NCBI GenBank assembly: GCA_000014925.1
Contig: CP000476.1
Coordinates: 62,001 to 126,000 of the forward strand
Reading direction: 5' to 3'
Source of the DNA: Paenarthrobacter aurescens TC1
GTDB taxonomy: Bacteria; Actinomycetota; Actinomycetes; Actinomycetales; Micrococcaceae
Length of the DNA: 64,000 nt
The translations under genes and the position numbers were made by a program. The notes beneath the pieces were generated by a model. The model saw only the letters and a list, made by a program, of their open reading frames with translations. It did not search any database and was not told where the DNA came from. This document shows, piece by piece, positions 25,231 through 33,874 of this stretch (positions are counted from its first letter, which is position 1; every line of letters starts with the position of its first letter).

Positions 25231-26685
25231 TTAGACCTCCTTGCCGTAATCGATGGCTGGCTTGCGGACACTGCGGACGAATCCGGCCACGAAGAATAGA
25301 GGTATGCCGAGCAGGAGCCACCGGGCGATCCCGCCGGCGCCACCCAGAAGCGTGTCGTAGTTGGCCAGGGTCAGGTATCCGATAACGACGAAGGCTAGGA
25401 AGGACAAGAAGGGCGCGATTACGGTGACCCAGAGGTTGTCCCGAATGCCGTTGCGAGCGAAGAAGGCGACGATTGCTGCCGATGCCAGCAGCAGGATAGT
25501 GATAAACCCTGCGGTCCCAAGAGCCACGAACCATGAGTAGACGGTGGCGATGGGGTCGGCCCCGGCGATCAGGAAGATGCTGATGATCGACAGGACGACA
25601 AGGCCGTTGACGAGCCCGGCCAAATACGGGGCTCCAGTCCTGGACACGGATGCGAGCCTCGCCGGCAGCGCTCCGGCACGCCCGAGCGCGAACAGGTAAC
25701 GGGAAAACATGTTTGAGAAGCCGAGGAGCATAGCGATGAAGCTCGTAACTACGAGAATTTGCATGACGAAGCTCAACCAATAACCGGCGCTGGCGTCAGC
25801 GAGGTCAAAGATCATGCCCGCAGGATTCTCGGTTGCCACCGTCTGGATACTGTCTATGCCGATAGCACCACTGATCGCCCAGGTTGAGAGGGTGTAAAAG
25901 ACTCCGACAAAGCCCACGACGAAGTAGGCCGCGCGCGGGATGGTGCGGCGAGGGTCTTTTGCTTCTTCGGCGAAGACGACAGTCGCTTCGAAGCTGGTGA
26001 AACAGGCGAAGGCAAACAGGAGGGAAATCCCCAGGCCGGGCCCGAAAATGTTGGCTCCCGTGAATCCCTCAAAGGTAAAAATTCCCCATCCCTTTTGGAC
26101 GATGAGGGAAACCACAAGGGCGGCTACGGTGAAGGCTTCGCCGATGATGAGCGCTCCAAGGACCTTCAGGCTAGCGTCCACGCCCCGCATAGTCAGCCCC
26201 GTTGTCACCGCGACCACGGCTGCGATCCAGATATAAACGGGAACTCCGATTCCCGTGAGACTTTCGACGAGTTGCTGTGCAAAGACGCCAAACTGGGACC
26301 ATAGTCCGACCTGAAGACTCAAATATGTCAGGATGGTGATTCCTGCCGCGCCGGTCGCCCACTTGTTGTCCAGGCCTCCTGCAATATATGCGACAAAGCC
26401 GCCAGCGTTGCTGATGTATTGACTCATGCGCAGGTAGCCGACGGAAAAGAGCGCGACTAACAAAGCGGCGATCATGTAAATTACCGGCGTTCCGCCGCCA
26501 CTCGAAGAGAACACGACGGGGCTGGCACCGACCACGGCCGCCATGGGAGCTGCCCCGGCTATGACAAAAAACGCAATAGCGGTGACGCCGAGCTTGCCTG
26601 ATCTCAAGCGTGTTGAGGCCCCTGCGGCAGGGATCGCCGGCTCCAGCTCAGGGCGGGCAAACGTTTCTACTTGTTCTTGATTCAT
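25231..26685 (-). CDS. APC-family amino acid/amine permease
   Basis: 484 residues with ~12 membrane segments. The family signature in helix 1 (LGVTAIAFFVIAGAAPMAAV) and the loop EEAKDPRRTIPRAAYFV are typical of APC permeases. An ATG start and the following moaF-like gene (180 bp away, same strand) suggest co-transcription. Likely imports a primary amine or amino acid for the amine oxidase or hydrolases nearby; the exact substrate cannot be read. Confidence 0.88.
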   Translation of the reverse strand: MNQEQVETFARPELEPAIPAAGASTRLRSGKLGVTAIAFFVIAGAAPMAAVVGASPVVFSSSGGGTPVIYMIAALLVALFSVGYLRMSQYISNAGGFVAYIAGGLDNKWATGAAGITILTYLSLQVGLWSQFGVFAQQLVESLTGIGVPVYIWIAAVVAVTTGLTMRGVDASLKVLGALIIGEAFTVAALVVSLIVQKGWGIFTFEGFTGANIFGPGLGISLLFAFACFTSFEATVVFAEEAKDPRRTIPRAAYFVVGFVGVFYTLSTWAISGAIGIDSIQTVATENPAGMIFDLADASAGYWLSFVMQILVVTSFIAMLLGFSNMFSRYLFALGRAGALPARLASVSRTGAPYLAGLVNGLVVLSIISIFLIAGADPIATVYSWFVALGTAGFITILLLASAAIVAFFARNGIRDNLWVTVIAPFLSFLAFVVIGYLTLANYDTLLGGAGGIARWLLLGIPLFFVAGFVRSVRKPAIDYGKEV

Positions 26686-26830
26686 GCGTTGGCTCTCTCA
26701 AAAGTAAACAGCCTTACAGCCGGTGCCAAAAGGTGGGTCGCGCGTGGCAGGTCCGACCAAGCGCGACCAAGTCTAAGTAGGGTTATTTAGGGGCGTGGGA
26801 TCCCGGAGCCACACGTGTCCCAGATGTGCC

Positions 26831-28747
26831 CTAGGCTGAGGCCGGTGACGCCGATTCCAAACGTTTGTTAGGCAGGAGTGGTGCAAAGAATGCGCCCAAC
26901 TCGGCTGTTGCCGTAAGCGGCAGGACGTTTGCCACGTACTGGTCCGGGCGCACAATCACGACGGCGCCGCGGCGGTCCAGGCCGCGCAGGTCGAAGATGT
27001 CCGCTGACAGATCGGTGCCGTAAACCTTTTCGTAGTCCGCCAATTTGAACGGACCCACCTGCGGCTTGAACACTGCCGGAACGGCGCCAATATCGACGTT
27101 GTGGTGATCCTGCTGGTAAACCACCTTGACGTCGAACCAAGCATCAAGGTCAGCGCCTTGCGGGGTAGCAGCCAGCGGCGACTCGGAGGAACTGGCGAAC
27201 CACTCGGCGAGCAGATCAGTGGCGGAGCCCGTTCCCGGCTGCGCGGCGTCGGCGAAGACGTAGATCCGCCACCGGCCGTCCGCCGTGGCATGGTGACCCA
27301 ATTGCACCGGATTCGTGTCGGCGACCCGCACAACAGGTGCGGATTTGAAGCGCTTGCCCACGGGGAATCCGGTGGCAAATGACTGATTCTCAGCAGTGCC
27401 GACCAGCATCGACGGTGCGTATTGGGTCATGAAGCCGGCGGGGAACTCGGCCGTGCTGACGTAGAAGTCCTCCAGCTCCGAGGGGCTGGCGAACTCCTCG
27501 GGCTTCTTGGCCATCATGGTGGACCACTCTTTATCAAAGTCGATCAGGTTCTTGGCCACCACCTGCCGCTCCTCCGAGTAGGTGGACAGCAGACTTTCGT
27601 GGCTGCGGCCCTCGAGGACGTGACCGAGCTTCCAGGCGATGTTGAACCCGTCCTGCATAGAGACGTTCATGCCCTGGCCTGCCTTGGCGCTGTGCGTGTG
27701 GCATGCATCGCCGGTGATGAAGACCCGCGGAGTGCGGGTGCCGCGGTCCTCCGGCAGGACGTCGTCGAACCTGTCCGTCAGCCGGTGCCCTACTTCGTAG
27801 ACGCTGTGCCAGGCAACGTTCCGCACATCAAGGGTGTAGGGGTGGAGAATCTCATTGGCCTTGCCGATGATTTCCTCGATGGTGGTGTTCCGGACAGCCC
27901 CCTTGTCGTTGGGGTCAACTTCGCCGAGGTCCACGTACATGCGGAACAGATGTCCACCTTCCCGTGGGATCAGCAGGATGCTGCCGCCCTCACCTGACTG
28001 GATGGCGCACTTGGTGCGGATGTCAGGGAAGTCGGTGACGGCGAGTGCGTCCATGACGCCCCAAGCGTGGTTGGCGGCGTCGCCGGCGAGGGTGCAGCCG
28101 ATGGCCTGGCGCACCTTGCTGCGCGCGCCGTCAGCGCCCACAACGTACTTCGCCTTGACAATCTTTTCCTGGCCTTCGTTGGGACCGGAGGTGTGAAGCA
28201 GCGTGACGGTAACCGGGTACTCCCCCTCGTCGGCAACTTCAAGTCCCTGGAACTCGTAGCCGTAGTCCGGTGTCATGCGGGTGGGTGCGTTCGCCATGAA
28301 TTCTGCGAAGTAATCCAGCACCCTGGCCTGGTTCACGATGAGGTGCGGGAATTCGCTGATACCGGCTGGGTCATCAGGGGTCCGGGCGGTGCGGACGATG
28401 CGTGAGGAATCATTCACATCCGGCTTCCAGAACGCCATCTCGGTGATCGCGTAAGCCTCGGCGATGATCCGTTCTGCGAAACCGAAGGCCTGGAATGTCT
28501 CCACGCTGCGGGCCTGGATGCCATCGGCTTGGCCTATTGCGAGGCGGCCGGGGCGGCGCTCGATGATACGCGTGGTGACGTTCGGGAACTGGGAGAGCTG
28601 CGCGGCGGCGAGCATGCCGGCAGGGCCGGTGCCAACGATGAGCACATCGACCTGGTCGGGGAGTTCGGCGGGCCGGTCCTGGCCGACGCCGGCTGCAGGC
28701 TGGACCCTAGGGTCGCCGGATACGTAACCGTGGTGGTGAAACTGCAC
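26831..28747 (-). CDS. FAD-dependent aromatic hydroxylase (phenol 2-monooxygenase family)
   Basis: 638 residues from GTG 28747 (GAGGAA five bases upstream; GTG 28759 possible). The Rossmann FAD site is VDVLIVGTGPAGMLAAAQL at ~34-52. The DG motif is YVVGADGARSKVR at ~200, and the GD motif is VFITGDACHTHSAKAGQGM at ~342. The thioredoxin-like C-terminal domain (~450-638) is typical of PheA/MobA enzymes of about 640 residues. The family hydroxylates phenols or 3-hydroxybenzoate ortho to OH. Divergent from the homoprotocatechuate genes, it could hydroxylate 4- or 3-hydroxyphenylacetate; no two-component HpaBC is present. Substrate is inferred. Confidence 0.85.
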   Translation of the reverse strand: MQFHHHGYVSGDPRVQPAAGVGQDRPAELPDQVDVLIVGTGPAGMLAAAQLSQFPNVTTRIIERRPGRLAIGQADGIQARSVETFQAFGFAERIIAEAYAITEMAFWKPDVNDSSRIVRTARTPDDPAGISEFPHLIVNQARVLDYFAEFMANAPTRMTPDYGYEFQGLEVADEGEYPVTVTLLHTSGPNEGQEKIVKAKYVVGADGARSKVRQAIGCTLAGDAANHAWGVMDALAVTDFPDIRTKCAIQSGEGGSILLIPREGGHLFRMYVDLGEVDPNDKGAVRNTTIEEIIGKANEILHPYTLDVRNVAWHSVYEVGHRLTDRFDDVLPEDRGTRTPRVFITGDACHTHSAKAGQGMNVSMQDGFNIAWKLGHVLEGRSHESLLSTYSEERQVVAKNLIDFDKEWSTMMAKKPEEFASPSELEDFYVSTAEFPAGFMTQYAPSMLVGTAENQSFATGFPVGKRFKSAPVVRVADTNPVQLGHHATADGRWRIYVFADAAQPGTGSATDLLAEWFASSSESPLAATPQGADLDAWFDVKVVYQQDHHNVDIGAVPAVFKPQVGPFKLADYEKVYGTDLSADIFDLRGLDRRGAVVIVRPDQYVANVLPLTATAELGAFFAPLLPNKRLESASPASA

Positions 28748-28790
28748 GGGATTCCTCACTTCACTGTGGGCTGTAGATCACTGAAGGGTG

Positions 28791-28823
28791 TTCTATATTC
28801 GAATTTGCGTTTCTATATTCGAA
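28791..28823. repeat. Two TTCTATATTCGAA direct repeats, 20 bp apart
   Basis: TTCTATATTCGAA occurs at 28791-28803 and exactly again at 28811-28823, in the divergent promoter region between the hydroxylase and hpaG-like genes. A 20-bp period places both on one DNA face. On the minus strand each gives TATAGAA. Related sites precede the amine oxidase (19813) and its remnant (51761). Confidence 0.7.
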
Positions 28824-28932
28824 ACGTCGACGCTGGGGCACAACTGTACGGCACCTGTGACCCAGACGACAAGGTGGCAAAAATCCCCTAAATGGCGGAG
28901 TTGACGAACGACGTGATGCCCCTCATAGTGAT

Positions 28933-28942
28933 TCGTATACGA
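28933..28942. promoter_or_regulatory. Candidate GntR operator
   Basis: TCGTATACGA is a perfect 10-bp palindrome with the GTATAC core seen in FCD-type GntR operators. It lies 25 bp before the TTG start of the hpaG-like gene. The GntR gene is second in that operon, so autoregulation is plausible. Confidence 0.5.
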
Positions 28943-28966
28943 TTTCGTACCTAATAAGGAGCAGGC

Positions 28967-30430
28967 TTGGAGCAGGTCAACGAGGACATCCTGGGGGCAG
29001 CACGCAAGGTGATTGCGGTGCACATTAACTACCCCAGCCGGGCGTCCCAGCGGGGCCGGACGCCCGCGCAGCCGTCCTATTTCCTCAAGCCGTCCAGCTC
29101 CCTGTCCCTGAGTGGGAGCTCGGTTGAGCGGCCGGCCGGTTGTGAACTGCTCGGTTACGAAGGTGAAATTGCTTTGGTCATCGGCAAGGCTGCGCGCCGT
29201 GTAGGCATTGCGGATGCCTGGAGCCACGTTGCTGCAGTCACCGCCAGCAACGACCTGGGCGTGTACGACCTGCGCTATGCGGACAAGGGCTCCAATGTCC
29301 GTTCCAAAGGCGGGGACGGTTTCACTCCGGTCGGCCCGGCACTGATCCCGGCAGACGCCATCGACCCCGCCAAACTGCGCATCCGCACCTGGCACAACGG
29401 CGACCTGGTCCAGGACGACACCACCGAGGACCTGCTCTTTCCGTTCGCCCGGCTCGTGGCCGACCTCTCCCAACTGCTCACCCTCGAAGAGGGCGATATC
29501 ATCCTCACCGGCACCCCCGCCGGCGCCTCCGTGGCCAAGCCAGGAGACGTGCTCGAGGTGGAAGTCACCACTGCTGACGGCGGCTTGACCACCGGCCGCC
29601 TCACCACCAGGGTTGAGGAAGGCACGACGCCGTTCGCAGACTTTGGTGCCGGGCCCAAGGTTGATGACCTGCAGCGCGAAGAGGCCTACGGATCCCGCGA
29701 AGCCGCCGGGCTGCCTGCACCGGCCAGTGTTCTGACCCCGGAACTGAAGGCAAAGCTCGAAAGCGTCGCCACCGCCACGCTGTCCTCGCAAATGCGTAAG
29801 CGCGGACTGAACAACGTCAGCATCGACGGACTGCAGGCCACCCGCCCGGACCGCCGCGTCGTCGGCCTCGCCCGCACTTTGCGCTACGTCCCCAACCGGG
29901 AAGACCTCTTCAAGACCCACGGCGGCGGGTTCAACGCCCAAAAGCGCGCCATCGACTCGGTGAACGAGGGCGAGATCCTGGTCATGGAGGCCCGCGGCGA
30001 AAAGGGCACCGGCACCGTGGGTGACATCCTGGCCCTGCGCGCCCAGGTCCGCGGGGCCGCGGCGATCATCACCGACGGCGGCGTCCGCGACTACACGGCC
30101 GTGGCCGGCCTGGAGATGCCCACCTACTTCGCGAACCCGCACCCGGCCGTGCTGGGCCGCCGCCACATTCCGTGGGACACGGATATCACCATCGCCTGCG
30201 GCGGCGCCACCGTCCAGCCCGGCGACATCATCGTGGCCGATTCTGACGGCATCCTGGTCATCCCGCCGGCCATCGCAGAGGAACTGGTGGACGACTGCAT
30301 CATCCAGGAGCAGGAAGAGACTTTCATTTTCGAGATGGTCAAGCAGGGCAACAGCGTTGACGGCCTCTACCCCATGAACAACGAGTGGCAGGCCAAATAC
30401 AAGGAATGGGACGGTAGCCACAATGACTGA
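28967..30430 (+). CDS. FAH-domain / RraA-domain fusion, HpaG-position enzyme
   Basis: 487 residues from TTG 28967 with AAGGAG at 28957. Residues ~35-215 are a fumarylacetoacetate-hydrolase fold: GYEGEIALVIGKAARRV (acidic metal ligands), YDLRYADKG and GDIILTGTPAGAS. Residues ~245-455 are an RraA/HMG-aldolase fold: VRGAAAIITDGGVRDY (Gly-x-x-Arg-Asp metal/substrate site) and GDIIVADSDGILVIP. In enteric bacteria HpaG is two FAH units doing OPET decarboxylation and isomerisation. Here the second unit seems replaced by RraA, a family with oxaloacetate-decarboxylase activity. The gntR start overlaps its end by 8 bp. Confidence 0.85.
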   Translation: MEQVNEDILGAARKVIAVHINYPSRASQRGRTPAQPSYFLKPSSSLSLSGSSVERPAGCELLGYEGEIALVIGKAARRVGIADAWSHVAAVTASNDLGVYDLRYADKGSNVRSKGGDGFTPVGPALIPADAIDPAKLRIRTWHNGDLVQDDTTEDLLFPFARLVADLSQLLTLEEGDIILTGTPAGASVAKPGDVLEVEVTTADGGLTTGRLTTRVEEGTTPFADFGAGPKVDDLQREEAYGSREAAGLPAPASVLTPELKAKLESVATATLSSQMRKRGLNNVSIDGLQATRPDRRVVGLARTLRYVPNREDLFKTHGGGFNAQKRAIDSVNEGEILVMEARGEKGTGTVGDILALRAQVRGAAAIITDGGVRDYTAVAGLEMPTYFANPHPAVLGRRHIPWDTDITIACGGATVQPGDIIVADSDGILVIPPAIAEELVDDCIIQEQEETFIFEMVKQGNSVDGLYPMNNEWQAKYKEWDGSHND

Positions 30431-31103
30431 GACAGCGCTGACCGACCTGCCTGAAGTGTCCGCTCCGGGAAGCAAGTCAGAACAGGCTTACCAAGCGGTC
30501 AAGGCACGGATCGTGAACGGCGCCTACTCCCCCGGCTACCGGCTTGTCCTGGGCAGCATTGCCAAGGATCTTGGCTTCAGTGTGGTTCCGGTCCGGGAGG
30601 CCATCCGCCGGCTTGAGGCCGAAGGCCTGGTGACGTTCGAGCGCAACGTGGGCGCCACCGTGGCCGGCATCGACCCCACCGAATACCTCTACACCATGCA
30701 GACCCTCAGCATCGTCGAAGGTGCCGCCACTGCATTGTCCGCTCCCCTGATCGATTCGGTAGCCATTTCTCGGGCCCGCGCCGTGAATGAGGAGATGCGC
30801 GAGTGCTTGGACCACTTCGACCCTGTCCGGTTCACTCGGCTCAACCAGGATTTCCACAGCGTCCTGTTCGAGCACTGCCCCAACCCGCACATCCTGGACC
30901 TGGTCCACCGCGGCTGGAACCGGCTGGCCTCCCTGCGGTCCTCCACCTTCCGCTTCGTCCCCGGCCGCGCCCGCGCCTCGGTGGACGAACACGAAGCACT
31001 CCTGAAGCTCATCGAAACCGGGGCAGATGCGGACACTATCGAAAAAGCAGCCCGCCTCCACCGGTCCGCGACCCTCAACGCCTACCTCGCCCAATCCAAC
31101 TAG
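30423..31103 (+). CDS. GntR-family regulator (FCD domain)
   Basis: 226 residues, start inside the end of the hpaG-like gene. The winged HTH is AYQAVKARIVNGAYSPGYRL then AKDLGFSVVPVREAIRRLEA, followed by a helical FCD domain with metal-type residues (LNQDFHSVLFEH, DEHEALL). Likely controls the hpa operon in response to a hydroxyphenylacetate or a ring-cleavage product; candidate operator at 28933. Confidence 0.88.
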   Translation: MTETALTDLPEVSAPGSKSEQAYQAVKARIVNGAYSPGYRLVLGSIAKDLGFSVVPVREAIRRLEAEGLVTFERNVGATVAGIDPTEYLYTMQTLSIVEGAATALSAPLIDSVAISRARAVNEEMRECLDHFDPVRFTRLNQDFHSVLFEHCPNPHILDLVHRGWNRLASLRSSTFRFVPGRARASVDEHEALLKLIETGADADTIEKAARLHRSATLNAYLAQSN

Positions 31104-31129
31104 CACCGATAACAGTTAGGACCTCAACG

Positions 31130-32671
31130 ATGACGACCTCAGTAGAAACCACCCAACAGCACATTCCGGAAAACCTGCCCACGCATCTCCAGCACTTCAT
31201 CGACGGCGAGTTCGTCGACTCGATCAGCGGGAAGACGTTCGACGTTCAGGAACCGGTCTCGAACGAGAACTACGCCACGGTCGCCTCAGCGCAGCCCGAA
31301 GACGTCGACCTCGCCGTCGCCGCCGCAAAACGCGCCTTCAAGGAAGGCCCGTGGTCGAAGATGCTGCCCCGCGAGCGTTCGCGTGTGCTGCACAAGATCG
31401 CCGACATCGTCGAATCACGTGACGACGAACTGTCCCTCCTCGAGAGCTACGACTCCGGCCTGCCCATCACCCAGGCCAAGGGCCAGGCCCGCCGCGCAGC
31501 CGAGAACTTCCGCTTCTTCGCCGACCTCATCGTCGGGCAGGAGGACAACGCATTCAAGGTCCCCGGCCGCCAGATCAACTACGTGAACCGCAAGCCGATC
31601 GGCGTCGCTGCCCTCATCACGCCGTGGAACGTCCCCTTCATGCAGGAGTCCTGGAAGCTCGCCCCGGCCATCGCAACCGGCAACACCGTCGTCATGAAGC
31701 CGGCCAGCTACACCCCGCTCTCCGCCGTGCTGTGGCCCGAAATCTTCCGCGAGGCAGGCCTGCCCGACGGAGTCTTCAACCTGATCTTCGGATCCGGCGG
31801 CGTCGCCGGCGACTACCTCGTGAAGCACCCCGACGTGCCGATCGTCTCATTCACCGGTGACAGCTCCACCGGCGCCACCATCTCAACCGCAGCAGCCCCC
31901 CAGTTCAAGAGCCTCTCGCTCGAACTCGGCGGCAAGAGCCCCGCCGTCGTCTTCGCCGACGCCGACCTCGAAGCCGCCCTAGACGCCACCGTCTTCGGCG
32001 TCTTCTCCCTCAACGGCGAACGTTGCACCGCCGGATCCCGCGTGCTCGTGCAGCGCGACATCTACGACGACTTCGTGGCCCGCTTCGCCGAGCGCGCGAA
32101 GAACATCAAGGTCGGCCTGCCGAGCGACCCCAAGACCGAGGTCGGCTCGCTCGTGCACCCGAACCACTTCGACAAGGTCATGAGCTACATCGAGATCGGC
32201 AAGACCGAGGGCAAGCTCCTGGCCGGCGGCGGACGCGCCGAAGGCTTCCCCACCGGCAACTACGTTGCCCCTACCGTGTTTGCCGACGTCGCCCCCGATG
32301 CCCAAATCTTCCAGGAAGAAATCTTCGGCCCCGTCGTCGCGATTACCCCTTTCGACACCGACGAAGAGGCACTCGAGCTCGCAAACAACACCAAGTACGG
32401 CCTCGCTGCCTACGTTTGGACCACGAACGTGAAGCGTGCACACAACTTCGCCCACGCCATCGAGGCGGGCATGGTGTGGCTGAACTCGAACAACGTCCGC
32501 GACCTGCGCACCCCGTTCGGCGGCGTCAAAGCCTCGGGCCTGGGACGCGAGGGCGGCTACCGCTCCGTTGACTTCTACACCACTCAGCAGTCAGTACAGA
32601 TCACCCTCAATGAAGCCCACTCACCCAAGTTCGGCAACGTCGAAGACGCTGCAGCAACCAGCGACAGCTAA
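31130..32671 (+). CDS. hpaE: 5-carboxymethyl-2-hydroxymuconate semialdehyde dehydrogenase
   Basis: 513 residues from ATG 31130; the frame extends upstream inside gntR. ALDH features: PWNVPFMQESWKLAPAIATG, FTGDSSTGATI, LSLELGGKSPAVVF (catalytic Glu) and NGERCTAGSRVLV (catalytic Cys). The C-terminal FGGVKASGLGREGGYRSVDF is typical. Position between the hpaG-like/gntR pair and hpaD gives the HpaE assignment: NAD-dependent oxidation of the meta-cleavage product of homoprotocatechuate. Sequence alone could also fit another hydroxymuconic semialdehyde dehydrogenase. Confidence 0.85.
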   Translation: MTTSVETTQQHIPENLPTHLQHFIDGEFVDSISGKTFDVQEPVSNENYATVASAQPEDVDLAVAAAKRAFKEGPWSKMLPRERSRVLHKIADIVESRDDELSLLESYDSGLPITQAKGQARRAAENFRFFADLIVGQEDNAFKVPGRQINYVNRKPIGVAALITPWNVPFMQESWKLAPAIATGNTVVMKPASYTPLSAVLWPEIFREAGLPDGVFNLIFGSGGVAGDYLVKHPDVPIVSFTGDSSTGATISTAAAPQFKSLSLELGGKSPAVVFADADLEAALDATVFGVFSLNGERCTAGSRVLVQRDIYDDFVARFAERAKNIKVGLPSDPKTEVGSLVHPNHFDKVMSYIEIGKTEGKLLAGGGRAEGFPTGNYVAPTVFADVAPDAQIFQEEIFGPVVAITPFDTDEEALELANNTKYGLAAYVWTTNVKRAHNFAHAIEAGMVWLNSNNVRDLRTPFGGVKASGLGREGGYRSVDFYTTQQSVQITLNEAHSPKFGNVEDAAATSDS

Positions 32672-32701
32672 CCCCCAAACTTTCGAAGAAGAGAGACCAT
32701 C

Positions 32702-33784
32702 ATGACCAACTTCGTTCCCACCCCCACCGTCCCGGCTCCGGACATCGTCCGCTGCGCCTACATGGAGATCGTGGTCACCGACCTCGCCAAATCCCGAGAG
32801 TTCTACGTCGACGTCCTGGGCCTGCACGTCACCGAAGAAGACGACAACGCCATCTACCTGCGCTCCCTGGAGGAGTTCATCCACCACAACCTCGTGCTCC
32901 GCAAGGGACCCATCGCTGCCGTCGCAGCTTTCGCCTACCGGGTGAAGTCCCCCGCCGAGGTCGACGCCGCCGAGGCCTACTACAAGGAACTCGGCTGCCG
33001 GACCGAACGCCGCAAGGACGGCTTCACCAAAGGCGTCGGCGACTCCGTCCGCGTCGAGGACCCCTTGGGCTTCCCCTACGAGTTCTTCTACGACGTGGAG
33101 CACGTGGAGCGCCTCACCCAGCGCTACGACCTCTACTCCGCCGGGGAACTGGTCCGCCTGGACCACTTCAACCAGGTCACCCCCGATGTCCCCCGCGGCC
33201 GCGCCTACCTGGAAGACCTCGGCTTCCGCGTCTCTGAAGACATCAAGGATTCCGACGGCGTCACCTACGCCGCGTGGATGCACCGCAAGCAGACGGTCCA
33301 CGACACCGCCCTGACCGGTGGCAACGGCCCGCGGATGCACCACGTCGCGTTCGCCACGCACGAGAAGCACAACATCATCCAGATCTGCGACAAGATGGGC
33401 GCGCTTCGCATCAGCGACCGGATTGAGCGTGGCCCGGGCCGGCACGGCGTGTCCAACGCGTTCTACCTCTACATCCTGGACCCGGACGGGCACCGCATTG
33501 AGATCTACACCCAGGACTACTACACCGGCGACCCGGACAACCCCACCGTCACGTGGGATGTCCACGACAACCAGCGCCGCGACTGGTGGGGCAACCCCGT
33601 GGTCCCGTCCTGGTACACCGAAGCCTCCCTGGTCCTTGACCTGGACGGCAACCCCCAGCCGGTCATCGAACGTACGGACGCCTCCGAGATGGCCGTGACC
33701 GTGGGCGCCGACGGCTTCTCCTACACCCGCAAGCCGGGCGAAGGCGCTGAAGCTGAAGGCTTCAAGCTCGGCGCGCAGCTCTAA
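32702..33784 (+). CDS. hpaD: 3,4-dihydroxyphenylacetate 2,3-dioxygenase
   Basis: 360 residues, vicinal-oxygen-chelate extradiol dioxygenase. Metal ligands His155 (RLDHFNQ), His214 (RMHHVAF) and Glu267 (HRIEIYTQ), second-sphere His200, Arg243 and Tyr257 all fall at the numbers known for Brevibacterium fuscum HPCD and Arthrobacter MndD. Those enzymes use Fe(II) or Mn(II); the metal cannot be read from sequence. It opens the homoprotocatechuate ring to 5-carboxymethyl-2-hydroxymuconate semialdehyde. GAAGAGAGA precedes the ATG. Named mndD in the manganese-dependent Arthrobacter enzyme. Confidence 0.95.
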   Translation: MTNFVPTPTVPAPDIVRCAYMEIVVTDLAKSREFYVDVLGLHVTEEDDNAIYLRSLEEFIHHNLVLRKGPIAAVAAFAYRVKSPAEVDAAEAYYKELGCRTERRKDGFTKGVGDSVRVEDPLGFPYEFFYDVEHVERLTQRYDLYSAGELVRLDHFNQVTPDVPRGRAYLEDLGFRVSEDIKDSDGVTYAAWMHRKQTVHDTALTGGNGPRMHHVAFATHEKHNIIQICDKMGALRISDRIERGPGRHGVSNAFYLYILDPDGHRIEIYTQDYYTGDPDNPTVTWDVHDNQRRDWWGNPVVPSWYTEASLVLDLDGNPQPVIERTDASEMAVTVGADGFSYTRKPGEGAEAEGFKLGAQL

Positions 33785-33795
33785 GCCCAAAATCC

Positions 33796-33834
33796 GGCAG
33801 CCGGTTCCGTATCGCAACAGCGGGACCGGCTGCC
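33796..33834 (+). terminator. Intercistronic hairpin between hpaD and hpaH
   Basis: GGCAGCCGGT (33796-33805) and ACCGGCTGCC (33825-33834) pair perfectly, and the stem extends three more pairs inward with one G-U. No U-run, so it more likely acts as an attenuator or mRNA processing/stability hairpin. Confidence 0.55.
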
Positions 33835-33874
33835 CCCGTAACTGAACGACGTGTACCACCATGAGGAGCGCATA

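Noticed and set aside
28793..30475. 560-codon minus-strand frame opposite the FAH-RraA gene
   Set aside because: Shadow of the plus-strand gene, with typical Asp/Val/Gly-rich antisense composition.
32621..33862. 413-codon minus-strand frame opposite hpaD
   Set aside because: Antisense of a gene with every catalytic residue in place.
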